This document shows, in pieces, positions 1 through 7,899 of a stretch of 22,399 nt of DNA. Below the pieces are notes generated by a model. The model searched no databases and had not been told where the DNA came from. It saw only the letters and a program-made list of their open reading frames with translations. The stretch is from Mageeibacillus sp. UBA4314. GTDB lineage: Bacteria > Bacillota > Clostridia > Saccharofermentanales > Saccharofermentanaceae. Positions within the stretch are counted from its first letter, which is position 1. The number at the start of each line of letters is the position of its first letter. The stretch is taken from assembly GCA_002394605.1 (NCBI GenBank), contig DGUI01000019.1, positions 1 to 22,399 of the forward strand. Direction: 5' to 3'. Position numbers and translations under genes: made by a program.

Positions 1-59
1 AATGTGAGGTCATTTCATATTATCTGACTGTAGGGCTAGAAGCTATTAGTCTGACACTT

Positions 60-77
60 AGTCTGACTATTCAGACT
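60..77. repeat. Short hairpin and TCAGACTAA repeats downstream of the membrane-protein gene
   Basis: A perfect 7-bp inverted repeat (AGTCTGA / TCAGACT, 4-nt loop) lies 31 bases beyond the stop codon of the leftmost gene. Read on the minus strand, the right part continues into a second TCAGACTAA and a related GTCAGATAA at about 24-53. It lacks the T-run of a rho-independent terminator, so a role in ending the transcript is only a guess. Confidence 0.3.
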
Positions 78-108
78 GTTGCGACCACTCTTTCCGTGAA
101 GCCCCCAA

Positions 109-1704
109 TTACTGACTACTCTCCTCGATCGCAACTCTCGTAGCTACGGTATCATAATCGCCGCCTACGCCTTTGCCCTGATTAGGCCCTATGGTAAGAC
201 AGCAGATGAGGTCGATGGCAAATATCGACGTAAGCACGATGCACAGTATCTTTGTGCGCTTCTTGCCGAGTTTTTCCAGCTTGCGCTTGATCAATGGTCC
301 TAAGATGTATATCCCGAAGAAGCCGCCGATGGCGAAGGCCAGGAGGCCTGCAAGGCAGACTCTGCCGTTCAGGTTGAACGACATGTCGAAGTATGTCCAG
401 TATGCTTTGTTCGTGAAGAATTCCAGAACGAAGCTGGTCAGGTATTCCATGATGCCGCACAGCAGCATGGTGAGGATGAACAGCTTGAGTTTGTTCTTCT
501 TGTACCGGCCGAGGATGAATATGATACCTGCGCCGCCGACACCGTAGATGGGGAGCCAGGGGCCGTACATGAATCCGCGGTTGACGAACTCGTGGTCGGA
601 GACGATGTGATAGGCCACTTCCCACAGCCATCCGACGAAACAGAAGACGAAGAACATGACCACAAAATCAGTGAGTTTGTATTTATCGGCCTTATCAAAT
701 CCGGAACCTTTGATAACGTAGTCGCCGAGCACGTAGGAGGGTGTCTCGTCCGTCCTGTACTCCTTGCTGATGTCAACATAGGCATCCCCGTCGAAGACAT
801 TCTCCACGAACGCGGATCTGTCGATATCGGTTCTTTCGCGAAGGAGATAATACATTTCGATGTCGGTGAAGGTGTTGAGCGGGGTGCAGACCAGGAGGTC
901 GGCAAACGGAATGGCGGATATGAAGCTCGTGTAGAAGAACGTGAGCTGCGTGAGGAACATCTTGAACTTATAGCCGCGTGTCATCTGCATTGAGATCTTG
1001 CGTGCCTTAAGCCAGCCGATCGTGGGATCCTCGGCCAGAAGGTAGGGGACGAAATAGTACTGGAATGATTTGTAGATACCGCCGATGATCGTGAACCACC
1101 ACAGCGTTGAGACGAGGTCATAGATGAACATGACCTTGATTATGTGGAGGAGGTTCTTGTTCCTGAATGGCGCGAAGATCCTTCTGATCTTGACGTTCTT
1201 CTGGAACCTGTTCTCCATCATGAACCTGTACTGGCCTATGGCAAGCGTTTTCTTGATAAAGAATGAAGTGAATTCCACCAGGGCCATTACGATCACGAGG
1301 AAGGCAAAGACTTCGCCCATGTTCCTTACCACGTACTCGTGGTTCATGGCCAGAAGGTTCAGGAGCCAACTGTGGGAGATGACGATATTGAAGACCTCGG
1401 GCTTCACCACATCTTCTTTGACATTGTCAGGCAGGTCCCTGATCCCGGGGAGCGTCATGGAATAGTCCATAACGGCGTTCACGTCCTCTGTATTGACCGC
1501 GCCGGCCCCGTACCTTGAATCGATGTATGCGATCTCGCCGGACGCCGCAGAATTGATGATACCCGCGAAAGAGAACGCGAAGAACACGAGGATCATGACA
1601 ACGTACGGCTTGATGCCTTTGCCAAAGATGGTCTTATAGACCCTTTTATGGATATCAAGATAACTCCACTTGATCTTCTGTTTCTTCTGTTCCTTATCGC
1701 TCAT
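109..1704 (-). CDS. Multi-pass membrane protein with C-terminal CmpB-type (putative ABC-transporter type IV) domain
   Basis: A 531-residue integral membrane protein. The C-terminal third (about residues 343-505) matches by eye the family annotated as putative ABC transporter permease/CmpB: several helices, the F-x-G-W-x-W-E motif, and an RGFMYGPWLPIYG segment. The N-terminal part (helices near 35-52, 132-150, 190-215 and 250-275, with a YYFVPYLLAEDP stretch) resembles DUF975-type membrane proteins. No ATP-binding domain is present, so transport is unproven. A GTG at 1713 in the same frame is possible, but the ATG at 1704 is preferred because a GGGGGTG motif ends 8 nt before it. The gene follows the metallophosphoesterase after a short gap and probably shares its transcript. 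The substrate and function are unknown. Confidence 0.8.
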   Translation of the reverse strand: MSDKEQKKQKIKWSYLDIHKRVYKTIFGKGIKPYVVMILVFFAFSFAGIINSAASGEIAYIDSRYGAGAVNTEDVNAVMDYSMTLPGIRDLPDNVKEDVVKPEVFNIVISHSWLLNLLAMNHEYVVRNMGEVFAFLVIVMALVEFTSFFIKKTLAIGQYRFMMENRFQKNVKIRRIFAPFRNKNLLHIIKVMFIYDLVSTLWWFTIIGGIYKSFQYYFVPYLLAEDPTIGWLKARKISMQMTRGYKFKMFLTQLTFFYTSFISAIPFADLLVCTPLNTFTDIEMYYLLRERTDIDRSAFVENVFDGDAYVDISKEYRTDETPSYVLGDYVIKGSGFDKADKYKLTDFVVMFFVFCFVGWLWEVAYHIVSDHEFVNRGFMYGPWLPIYGVGGAGIIFILGRYKKNKLKLFILTMLLCGIMEYLTSFVLEFFTNKAYWTYFDMSFNLNGRVCLAGLLAFAIGGFFGIYILGPLIKRKLEKLGKKRTKILCIVLTSIFAIDLICCLTIGPNQGKGVGGDYDTVATRVAIEESSQ

Positions 1705-1731
1705 ATCGTGCACACCCCCGTGATCAGGTCA

Positions 1732-2919
1732 TCAGCTGAACGTCAGATTGACGACCATGACCTCTCCGTCAGTACCGACCCTTATCGGAGGTCCGTAGTA
1801 GCCTACTCCTGAGGTGACGATTGTCTGTATTCCGTGGAGCTTCTTGACTCCGTATGCATTCTCGTTGAAGAGGGGGACTATGAGGTTGCCGGGGAAGATC
1901 TGACCGTCGTGGGTATGGCCGCACATGACCACATCCGCACCGGCATCTGACAGCTCTGCAAAACCCTTGGGTTCGTGCTGCAGGACTACGACAGGCCTTG
2001 TCTTGTCGACATCTGCCAGGAGCGTCTTGGCATCCATCCTGTCGCTTGTGCCGTCGCCTGCTTTCTCGCCGTCGATCCTTCCTGCGAGAGTGAAGATGCC
2101 CCCGATATCGACGGACTCATCATAAAGCATCGTAAATCCAGCGTCCTCGAAGAACTTGTCCATCTCACTGACCCTGAAGGCCTCGGATACGGGTGATATG
2201 GCAAACCCTCCGAAAAGGTTCTCGTCAACATCGTGATTGCCTGCAACCGCATACACTCCATAAGGTGCCTTCATCCTGCTCAAGACCCTGGAGTACTCCT
2301 CAGGGTTCTTCAATCCCTGATAATTACTCGTAAAGATATCGCCTGCGATGAGGATGATGTCAGGCTTTGCCGCATTGACCATGTCGACCATCTGCTCGGT
2401 CATCTTGAGCCTGGAATTACAGCTCAGATGGAGATCTCCGAGAAGGACCACCCTGACCTGATCAGGCTTGGATGACACCTCGCCTTTACACTCAACATTG
2501 ACATCGACTTCCGTGAGCTTGATCTCCTGTCCGTGATACAGACCGTAGGATGCGATGATCAGAGCAAAGAGAAAAGCGAAGTTCAGCGCGTGTCCGACAA
2601 ACCTGTGATCCGGTCTCTTCGCGATCTTCGCGATCAGCTCGGCAATGCCCGTGAATATGAGCACGAACGCCGCATAGAACATGAAGAACGCAAACCATAC
2701 GTTGCCGATCTCCATGCAAAGATACTTAAAGGATGAATGGGGGAGATAAGCCCCGAGCACCGGTATGACGGCCAGGATGACATAGATGATGATCCTGATG
2801 AACCTTGTCTTCCGCCCGATATCTTTCACCCATTCGTGTTTGCTTACGACATACTCCGTGATCAGTGCTATACCGATCTGAGCCAGGATATAAAGGACAA
2901 GGAAAATCTTACCGAACAT
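1732..2919 (-). CDS. Membrane-anchored calcineurin-like metallophosphoesterase (YaeI/YkuE type)
   Basis: A 395-residue protein with three to four N-terminal hydrophobic segments (about 1-22, 40-58, 72-98, 107-128) and a C-terminal metallophosphoesterase domain. All the family's metal-binding motifs are visible: GDLH (D162, H164), GDIF (D194), GNHD (227-230), QHEP (H315) and GHTH (334-337). Such proteins hydrolyse phosphoester bonds at a two-metal centre; membrane-attached relatives such as YkuE/YaeI have been linked to lipid or UDP-sugar-type substrates. The exact substrate cannot be read here. It is the first gene after its own predicted promoter and is followed by the CmpB-type membrane protein after about 27 bases. 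The ribosome binding site (GGGGAAG) is only moderate. Confidence 0.92.
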   Translation of the reverse strand: MFGKIFLVLYILAQIGIALITEYVVSKHEWVKDIGRKTRFIRIIIYVILAVIPVLGAYLPHSSFKYLCMEIGNVWFAFFMFYAAFVLIFTGIAELIAKIAKRPDHRFVGHALNFAFLFALIIASYGLYHGQEIKLTEVDVNVECKGEVSSKPDQVRVVLLGDLHLSCNSRLKMTEQMVDMVNAAKPDIILIAGDIFTSNYQGLKNPEEYSRVLSRMKAPYGVYAVAGNHDVDENLFGGFAISPVSEAFRVSEMDKFFEDAGFTMLYDESVDIGGIFTLAGRIDGEKAGDGTSDRMDAKTLLADVDKTRPVVVLQHEPKGFAELSDAGADVVMCGHTHDGQIFPGNLIVPLFNENAYGVKKLHGIQTIVTSGVGYYGPPIRVGTDGEVMVVNLTFS

Positions 2920-2955
2920 TTAATAACTTCCCCACATATTAAACATACTCTCTTA

Positions 2956-2984
2956 ATTATAAGATAAGCGGGGAGGAATGTCAC
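2956..2984 (-). promoter_or_regulatory. Predicted sigma-A promoter of the metallophosphoesterase unit
   Basis: On the minus strand a GTGACA -35 element (2979-2984) and a perfect TATAAT -10 element (2956-2961) are separated by 17 bases. It lies in the 68-bp gap immediately after the GH43 stop codon, so the two downstream genes can be transcribed independently of the heat-shock operon. Confidence 0.7.
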
Positions 2985-2987
2985 ATA

Positions 2988-4583
2988 TTAACCGAGATCT
3001 TCCAGGTTATTCATGAATATATCCCTGATCTGGACTTTGTCCGGACCATGGAACCTGAAGAAGAGCGGATATACTCCGTCCCTTATGGATACTGAGCATG
3101 AGAACCTTGTCCACTCATAACATGTCTGAAGATCGATCCTGCCGACGGGATCGCCGTCCATGGAAGTGAAGACCTCGATGTAGTTGGTATCAGCGGTTTT
3201 GACTACCCTGTTAGCAAGGCGCTCAGAATCCCTGGCACTGCGCTCGTCGATCCTGATGGGACCGTCAAAGACAACGGCATTATCATCATTTAAGAATCTC
3301 AGGTTAACCCCGATCTCACTTATGCTCTTCATGTCGAAATATTTATATCCGATGAGCGTTCCCTCGTCGATCTCGCTGATGAACCGCTCGTCCCCCTTGT
3401 TAGTAACATTGGGGAAAGAATACCCGTAAACGGTGTTGCATCCGTGAGGGACATATCCGTTGGTGAGGTTGCAGCAGATGACTGCGGGGTAGGAGCCGAC
3501 GCCCTCGAGGGGACCGCCGTTAAGGCCGCATGAGGTGTACTCAACCTGGTCGATGGAACCGTCTTCCTTCATGACGATCTTCTGCGCGCATGCCTGCCTG
3601 CTGTAATCCGATTTATGCGTCAGCCTGTGGAAGAAGACATAATATTCACCGTTGATGTTCTCGACGCTTCCGTGAGTCGTTCCCGTCATGTTGAGACGCT
3701 CTTCTTCCGGCCTTCCGTTGTAACCGACATCACCGTTAGAGACGATGGTGCCGCCGAAGACAAAGTCCCTGTCAGGGAACTTGCTCGTGGCATAGCACAG
3801 CTCGTGATTCTGCCATGAGGAATAGATGAAATAATACATCCCGTTGAACTTGCGGATCGATGATCCCTCGAAGAACGGATGCCCTTCGAAAGTGGTGCCT
3901 TTGACGCGGTAGGGGATGATATGCTTAGGTTCTTCCTTAACTGTCAGCATGTCGTCTTCGAGTGTCAGCATGATGGGACCGTTGATGCTGTCGGGATAGT
4001 ATGATTTGATCTCTTCTTCGGTCCTTCCAAACATCCCCGTCTCGATCTCCATGACCTTGGGATCGTCTATTCCCAGGTCTTCCTCGTAGGCATACTGTGT
4101 GCCGTAATACACCCTGATAACTCCGTCATCATTGATGACAGCCGGGTCAAAGCACACGTACTTCATCATGACCGTTCCGTCCTTGTAGTGAACAGTCCCG
4201 TGATACTCAAAAGGGCCTGCGGGACTGCCTGACACTGCCACCTTGATGGCGCCTGAATAACCGCCGTAACCGTAGTCGCCGCCCATGCAGTAGAAGAGAT
4301 AATATCTGCCGTCGTTGCCCCTTACGCAGTCGGGCGCATACATGAATCTGGGGTTGGGATAATCAGGGTCCTGATCCGCTCTGTAGGATACTCCCTCAAA
4401 TCTCCAGTTGGACAGATCATCCACCGGCGCTGAATAGACTACATAATCCTGCATGCAGAATGTGTAGCCGCCCTCCAGGTCGTGTGATCCGTAGAGATAG
4501 ACCCTGTCGCCGAACACGTGGGGTTCCCCGTCAGGGATATATTCATTCAGTGGGAGAAAGGGGTTATATACCTGCTTGATCAT
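2988..4583 (-). CDS. Glycoside hydrolase family 43 protein (beta-xylosidase/arabinofuranosidase type), cytoplasmic
   Basis: A 531-residue enzyme. The N-terminal part is a GH43 five-bladed propeller, recognisable from the opening NPFLPLNEYIPDGEPHVFGD segment. Candidate catalytic residues are D18 (IPDGEP, base), D147 (CFDPAV, pKa modulator) and E239 (FFEGSS, acid). Residues about 410-530 form a beta-rich C-terminal domain ending GVYPLFFRFHG, like a CBM6-type carbohydrate-binding module. There is no signal peptide, so it probably acts on imported xylo- or arabino-oligosaccharides inside the cell; the exact specificity cannot be assigned. The ATG at 4583 has a GAGGAGG site 9 nt upstream, and the start overlaps the end of the EAL gene by 20 bp, pointing to translational coupling. 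No sugar transporter or regulator accompanies it in this window. Confidence 0.92.
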   Translation of the reverse strand: MIKQVYNPFLPLNEYIPDGEPHVFGDRVYLYGSHDLEGGYTFCMQDYVVYSAPVDDLSNWRFEGVSYRADQDPDYPNPRFMYAPDCVRGNDGRYYLFYCMGGDYGYGGYSGAIKVAVSGSPAGPFEYHGTVHYKDGTVMMKYVCFDPAVINDDGVIRVYYGTQYAYEEDLGIDDPKVMEIETGMFGRTEEEIKSYYPDSINGPIMLTLEDDMLTVKEEPKHIIPYRVKGTTFEGHPFFEGSSIRKFNGMYYFIYSSWQNHELCYATSKFPDRDFVFGGTIVSNGDVGYNGRPEEERLNMTGTTHGSVENINGEYYVFFHRLTHKSDYSRQACAQKIVMKEDGSIDQVEYTSCGLNGGPLEGVGSYPAVICCNLTNGYVPHGCNTVYGYSFPNVTNKGDERFISEIDEGTLIGYKYFDMKSISEIGVNLRFLNDDNAVVFDGPIRIDERSARDSERLANRVVKTADTNYIEVFTSMDGDPVGRIDLQTCYEWTRFSCSVSIRDGVYPLFFRFHGPDKVQIRDIFMNNLEDLG

Positions 4584-6657
4584 CCTTCGTGTCCTCCTCG
4601 GGAACTGTTTCTGTATCAGTGATTACCGTCGTTTCTTCCTTAGCAGTCTCAGGCTCATTAGCCTCTACGGGAGCAAGCTCTACGAGGTCTGTTGCCTTCT
4701 TGCCGATCCTCATCTCATAATCACTGCCGGGCATGGGCTTGGCGTAATAATAGCCCTGTATCATGTCGCAGCCTTCGCCGGCCAGGAAGTCAACTGTCTC
4801 TTTCTCCTCGACGCCCTCTGCGACTATCTTCATGTTGAGGTTCTTAGCCAGCTTGATCGCTTCTGCCACGACGATATGCTCGCGCTCCTCATCGTCGCTT
4901 CCGCGGAAGAATCCCGCATCGAGCTTCAATACGTTGAGGGGGAGATCCTTGAGTGAATTAAGAGATGAATATCCTGAGCCGAAGTCGTCCATGGATACCG
5001 CAAAGCCGTATTCCTGGAGACATGAGATGGCTGAGATAAGAGCGTTCTTGTCGTCGAAGAAAGCGCTTTCGGTGAGCTCGATCTCGATGGATCCGTGAGG
5101 GCAGTTGTTGCGGTCAACGATGTCCCTGATCTGTTCGGGGAGGTCGTTCTCGATGAAGTGTGCACGCGAAATGTTGACTGACACTGGAACGGGATCAAGG
5201 CCCTGATCGAGCCATCTTCTGATGTCTCGCGCCACGTGGTCCAACATGTAATGGTCGATCTCCGTAATGAAACCGTTCTTCTCGAAGACAGGGATGAACC
5301 TGCCCGGAAATACGAATCCGAAGTCCGGAGACTGCCATCTGACGAGAGCCTCCGCGCCGCAAAGTTCATTTGTGCGGGGATTATACTTTGGCTGGTAGTA
5401 GACGATGAATTCCTCGTTCTCCACAGCCTTGGCCTGCTTCTCGTGGACCTTGTCGATCCAGAGCTGTTTCTTAAGAAGTTCATCATCGAAGAACACGATA
5501 CCGGACTCGTCAGTATCCTCAAGAGTCATCGTTGCTGCGCATGCGTGATTATAGACTGAATCTATGTCAAGACTGCGCTTCTCGGCCCTGCCTGCAGGGA
5601 TGAAGGCGACGCCTGCGTGGAAGCTGAACCTGTGATCGGGATCGACCTTCTCGAGCTTGCTGATGATGCCCTGGAGCTGCATCCTCAATTCTTCCTTGTC
5701 CCTGTACTTGATGAAGAGGGGGAAGTTCTGTGAAGTGCTGTGAGCAACGACATCCTTCTTGCCGACGTTTGCCCTTACGGTCTCATACACTTTGCGGAGC
5801 ATTATCTCGCCCTCCTCCATGGAGTGGCAGAGAACGAAATTCCTGTAGTTCACGAACACCAGATTGACTACTGCATACAGGTTGTCGGCATTGCGTCTCT
5901 TATGTATGATCTCTTCAGTCGTGATGAGATATCTCATCCAGTTATTATCGTCTGATACCGAATCGAGGAAGAGGAGCTTATGCATCTTCCTTCTGTCACG
6001 GATATTGGCTACGACTCTTACGATGACGACGATGATGACTACGATCACACCGATGGCTGCCAGAAGTGCTATCGCAAGTATGATGGCTGTATCGTGGAGT
6101 GAGAATTCGAGGTTGCCCTTGCTGTATATCGTGTCACCTGAAACCGTCTTGCATGACATCCAGAAAGGAGCCTTGAGGACCGCTTCCCTGTCATTTACGA
6201 TCTCGCCGATGGTCTTGGAATCCAGATCCCCCGTGTCGATGGTAAAGCCAAAGGCAGGATCATCATCGAGAAGATCCATTGCCTTGTCATCGTAGAAAGT
6301 TATTCCTTCTTCGGGGAACAGAGAACTCTCGGAAGGCTGCGATTCGTCGCAGGTGTTGTCACCTGCAGAGTAGATGATATTGCCGTCCTTGTCCTTGATG
6401 TAGAAAGAATCAGATATGACGGCAAGGGTAGGGATGATACCCTCCTTGTCATCAGTCTGATCGTAGATCCTCACCATTGTCTTGAGCTTGTCTGTCTGGG
6501 TGTTCGTCTTGGACTGTATGAGATACCTGTATGCCACAAGACCTAAGAACACCATGAATACTATCGCTAATAACGATACAAAGACCGTACACACTATCGA
6601 CAGTATTGGATGCGTCTTACGGAGCTTCAGCGCCTGCTTCTTATCTGTCTTTCCCAT
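4564..6657 (-). CDS. Membrane-bound EAL-domain protein with degenerate GGDEF domain (c-di-GMP phosphodiesterase type)
   Basis: A 697-residue signalling protein. Two membrane helices (about 17-43 and 189-217) enclose a ~145-residue extracytoplasmic sensor region. A GGDEF-like domain (about 255-395) has lost the GGDEF signature: the expected place reads AHSTSQNFP, so it should not make c-di-GMP. The EAL domain (about 405-645) keeps the residues needed for hydrolysis: EALVRW (E436), N495, ELTE (E527), DDFGSGYSSL (D557, D558), LKLD (K578), AEGVE (E614) and QGY (Q634). It should cleave c-di-GMP to pGpG in response to an outside signal. The acidic tail after 660 is probably disordered. The gene begins 21 bp after the dnaJ stop codon, with an AAGGATAAGG ribosome site, and overlaps the GH43 gene, so it may be read through from the heat-shock operon. 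Confidence 0.92.
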   Translation of the reverse strand: MGKTDKKQALKLRKTHPILSIVCTVFVSLLAIVFMVFLGLVAYRYLIQSKTNTQTDKLKTMVRIYDQTDDKEGIIPTLAVISDSFYIKDKDGNIIYSAGDNTCDESQPSESSLFPEEGITFYDDKAMDLLDDDPAFGFTIDTGDLDSKTIGEIVNDREAVLKAPFWMSCKTVSGDTIYSKGNLEFSLHDTAIILAIALLAAIGVIVVIIVVIVRVVANIRDRRKMHKLLFLDSVSDDNNWMRYLITTEEIIHKRRNADNLYAVVNLVFVNYRNFVLCHSMEEGEIMLRKVYETVRANVGKKDVVAHSTSQNFPLFIKYRDKEELRMQLQGIISKLEKVDPDHRFSFHAGVAFIPAGRAEKRSLDIDSVYNHACAATMTLEDTDESGIVFFDDELLKKQLWIDKVHEKQAKAVENEEFIVYYQPKYNPRTNELCGAEALVRWQSPDFGFVFPGRFIPVFEKNGFITEIDHYMLDHVARDIRRWLDQGLDPVPVSVNISRAHFIENDLPEQIRDIVDRNNCPHGSIEIELTESAFFDDKNALISAISCLQEYGFAVSMDDFGSGYSSLNSLKDLPLNVLKLDAGFFRGSDDEEREHIVVAEAIKLAKNLNMKIVAEGVEEKETVDFLAGEGCDMIQGYYYAKPMPGSDYEMRIGKKATDLVELAPVEANEPETAKEETTVITDTETVPEEDTKDDQAGI

Positions 6658-6678
6658 ATCCCTTATCCTTTGTATAGC

Positions 6679-7821
6679 TTACTTAAATGCGTTCCTTATC
6701 TTGGCAAAGAATCCGCTTCTCTTGGCGTAGTTCTTCTCCGATAAGCCCGCCTCAAATTCCTTAAGCTTTGCCTTCTGGGCATCTGTAAGTCTTGTAGGCA
6801 CTTCCACAACAAACCTTACCGTGTGATTACCGCGCATGTTGGGTTTGTTCTTGTTGGGGATGCCCTTGCCGCTGATGGTGTAGGTATCGCCCGGCTGTGT
6901 GCCTTCCTTCAACATATATTTTACATTACCGTCGATCGTTGGCAACTCGATCTCGCCGCCGAGGCATGCCTGTGTCATGGTGATCGGAACGTCACATGAC
7001 GTGTTCATTCCGTCCCTGGAGAATACCTCGTGCCTGCTTACCCTGAACTCTACGTAGAGGTCGCCGTAACCGCCGCCTCTGATACCGGGCTCACCTTCGC
7101 CCCTGATGGGGAAGAGGTCACCTGTATCAACACCTGCGGGAACCTTGATGTGAAGCGTCTTCTTTGTCTTCTTACGGCCCTTGCCTCCGCATGACTGACA
7201 GGGCGACTTGATGACCGTGCACCTTCCGTTACATGTGGGACATGTCTTGGTTACCATTGTCATGCCGAACAGTGACTGGGTCTGCTGCTGTACACGGCCC
7301 TGACCGCGGCATGTGGGACATGTCTCAGGGGTTGTTCCGGGCTGGGAACCTGAACCCTTACACTCGGGACAGAGATCTTCCTTTGTGATCGTGATATCAC
7401 GCTCCACGCCGAAAGCGGCTTCCATAAAGGACAGCGTCATCCCGTACTTGAGATTGGCGCCCTTCTGAGGTCCCGTCTTCTGTCTTCCGCCGCCGAAACC
7501 GAATCCGCCGCCGAAGAACGAACTGAATATGTCGCCGAGGTCGATGTCCTGTGCAGAATAGTATCCGCCGCCACCGCCGCCGAAGCCTGAACCGTCGACT
7601 GCCTGGTGACCGAAGCGGTCGTATTTCGCGCGCTTGTCAGCGTCTGACAGGACGGCGTATGCCTCGTTGATCTCCTTGAATTTCGCTTCCGCCGCAGCAT
7701 CTCCGGGGTTTAAGTCGGGGTGGTATTTCTTCGCCTGCTGGCGGTAGGCTTTCTTGAGCTCGTCTTCCGTAGCGTTCTTGCCAACGCCTAAGACCTCATA
7801 ATAATCTCTCTTATCGGCCAA
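6679..7821 (-). CDS. dnaJ: Chaperone DnaJ (Hsp40), probable TTG start
   Basis: The co-chaperone that delivers unfolded proteins to DnaK and stimulates its ATPase. The 380-residue product shows a J domain with the HPD motif (about 34-36), a Gly/Phe-rich linker (about 78-112), four CxxCxGxG-type zinc motifs (CPECKGSG, CPTCRGQG, CPTCNGRC, CQSCGGKG) and the C-terminal substrate-binding domains: a type I DnaJ. An in-frame ATG at 7836 has no ribosome site upstream. The GGAGG that it contains lies 8 nt before the TTG at 7821, and starting there gives M-ADKRDYYEVLG, the usual DnaJ beginning. It follows dnaK after 78 bp that hold an inverted repeat. The third zinc motif ends in C rather than G, a common variant. 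Confidence 0.97.
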   Translation of the reverse strand: MADKRDYYEVLGVGKNATEDELKKAYRQQAKKYHPDLNPGDAAAEAKFKEINEAYAVLSDADKRAKYDRFGHQAVDGSGFGGGGGGYYSAQDIDLGDIFSSFFGGGFGFGGGRQKTGPQKGANLKYGMTLSFMEAAFGVERDITITKEDLCPECKGSGSQPGTTPETCPTCRGQGRVQQQTQSLFGMTMVTKTCPTCNGRCTVIKSPCQSCGGKGRKKTKKTLHIKVPAGVDTGDLFPIRGEGEPGIRGGGYGDLYVEFRVSRHEVFSRDGMNTSCDVPITMTQACLGGEIELPTIDGNVKYMLKEGTQPGDTYTISGKGIPNKNKPNMRGNHTVRFVVEVPTRLTDAQKAKLKEFEAGLSEKNYAKRSGFFAKIRNAFK

Positions 7822-7846
7822 AACCTTATCCTCCATAAAATGGTAA

Positions 7847-7874
7847 ACTGCAAGCCTTCAACAAGTCTTGCAGT
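7847..7874 (-). promoter_or_regulatory. Hairpin in the dnaK-dnaJ spacer
   Basis: A perfect 8-bp inverted repeat (ACTGCAAG at 7847-7854, CTTGCAGT at 7867-7874, 12-nt loop) sits in the 78-bp gap between dnaK and dnaJ. On the minus strand it is followed by TTACCATTTT. It could be an RNA processing or stability element, or a weak attenuator that lowers dnaJ expression relative to dnaK. The structure is visible; the role is inferred. Confidence 0.45.
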
Positions 7875-7899
7875 CTGCCGTTTTTATATGTCTTTATGA

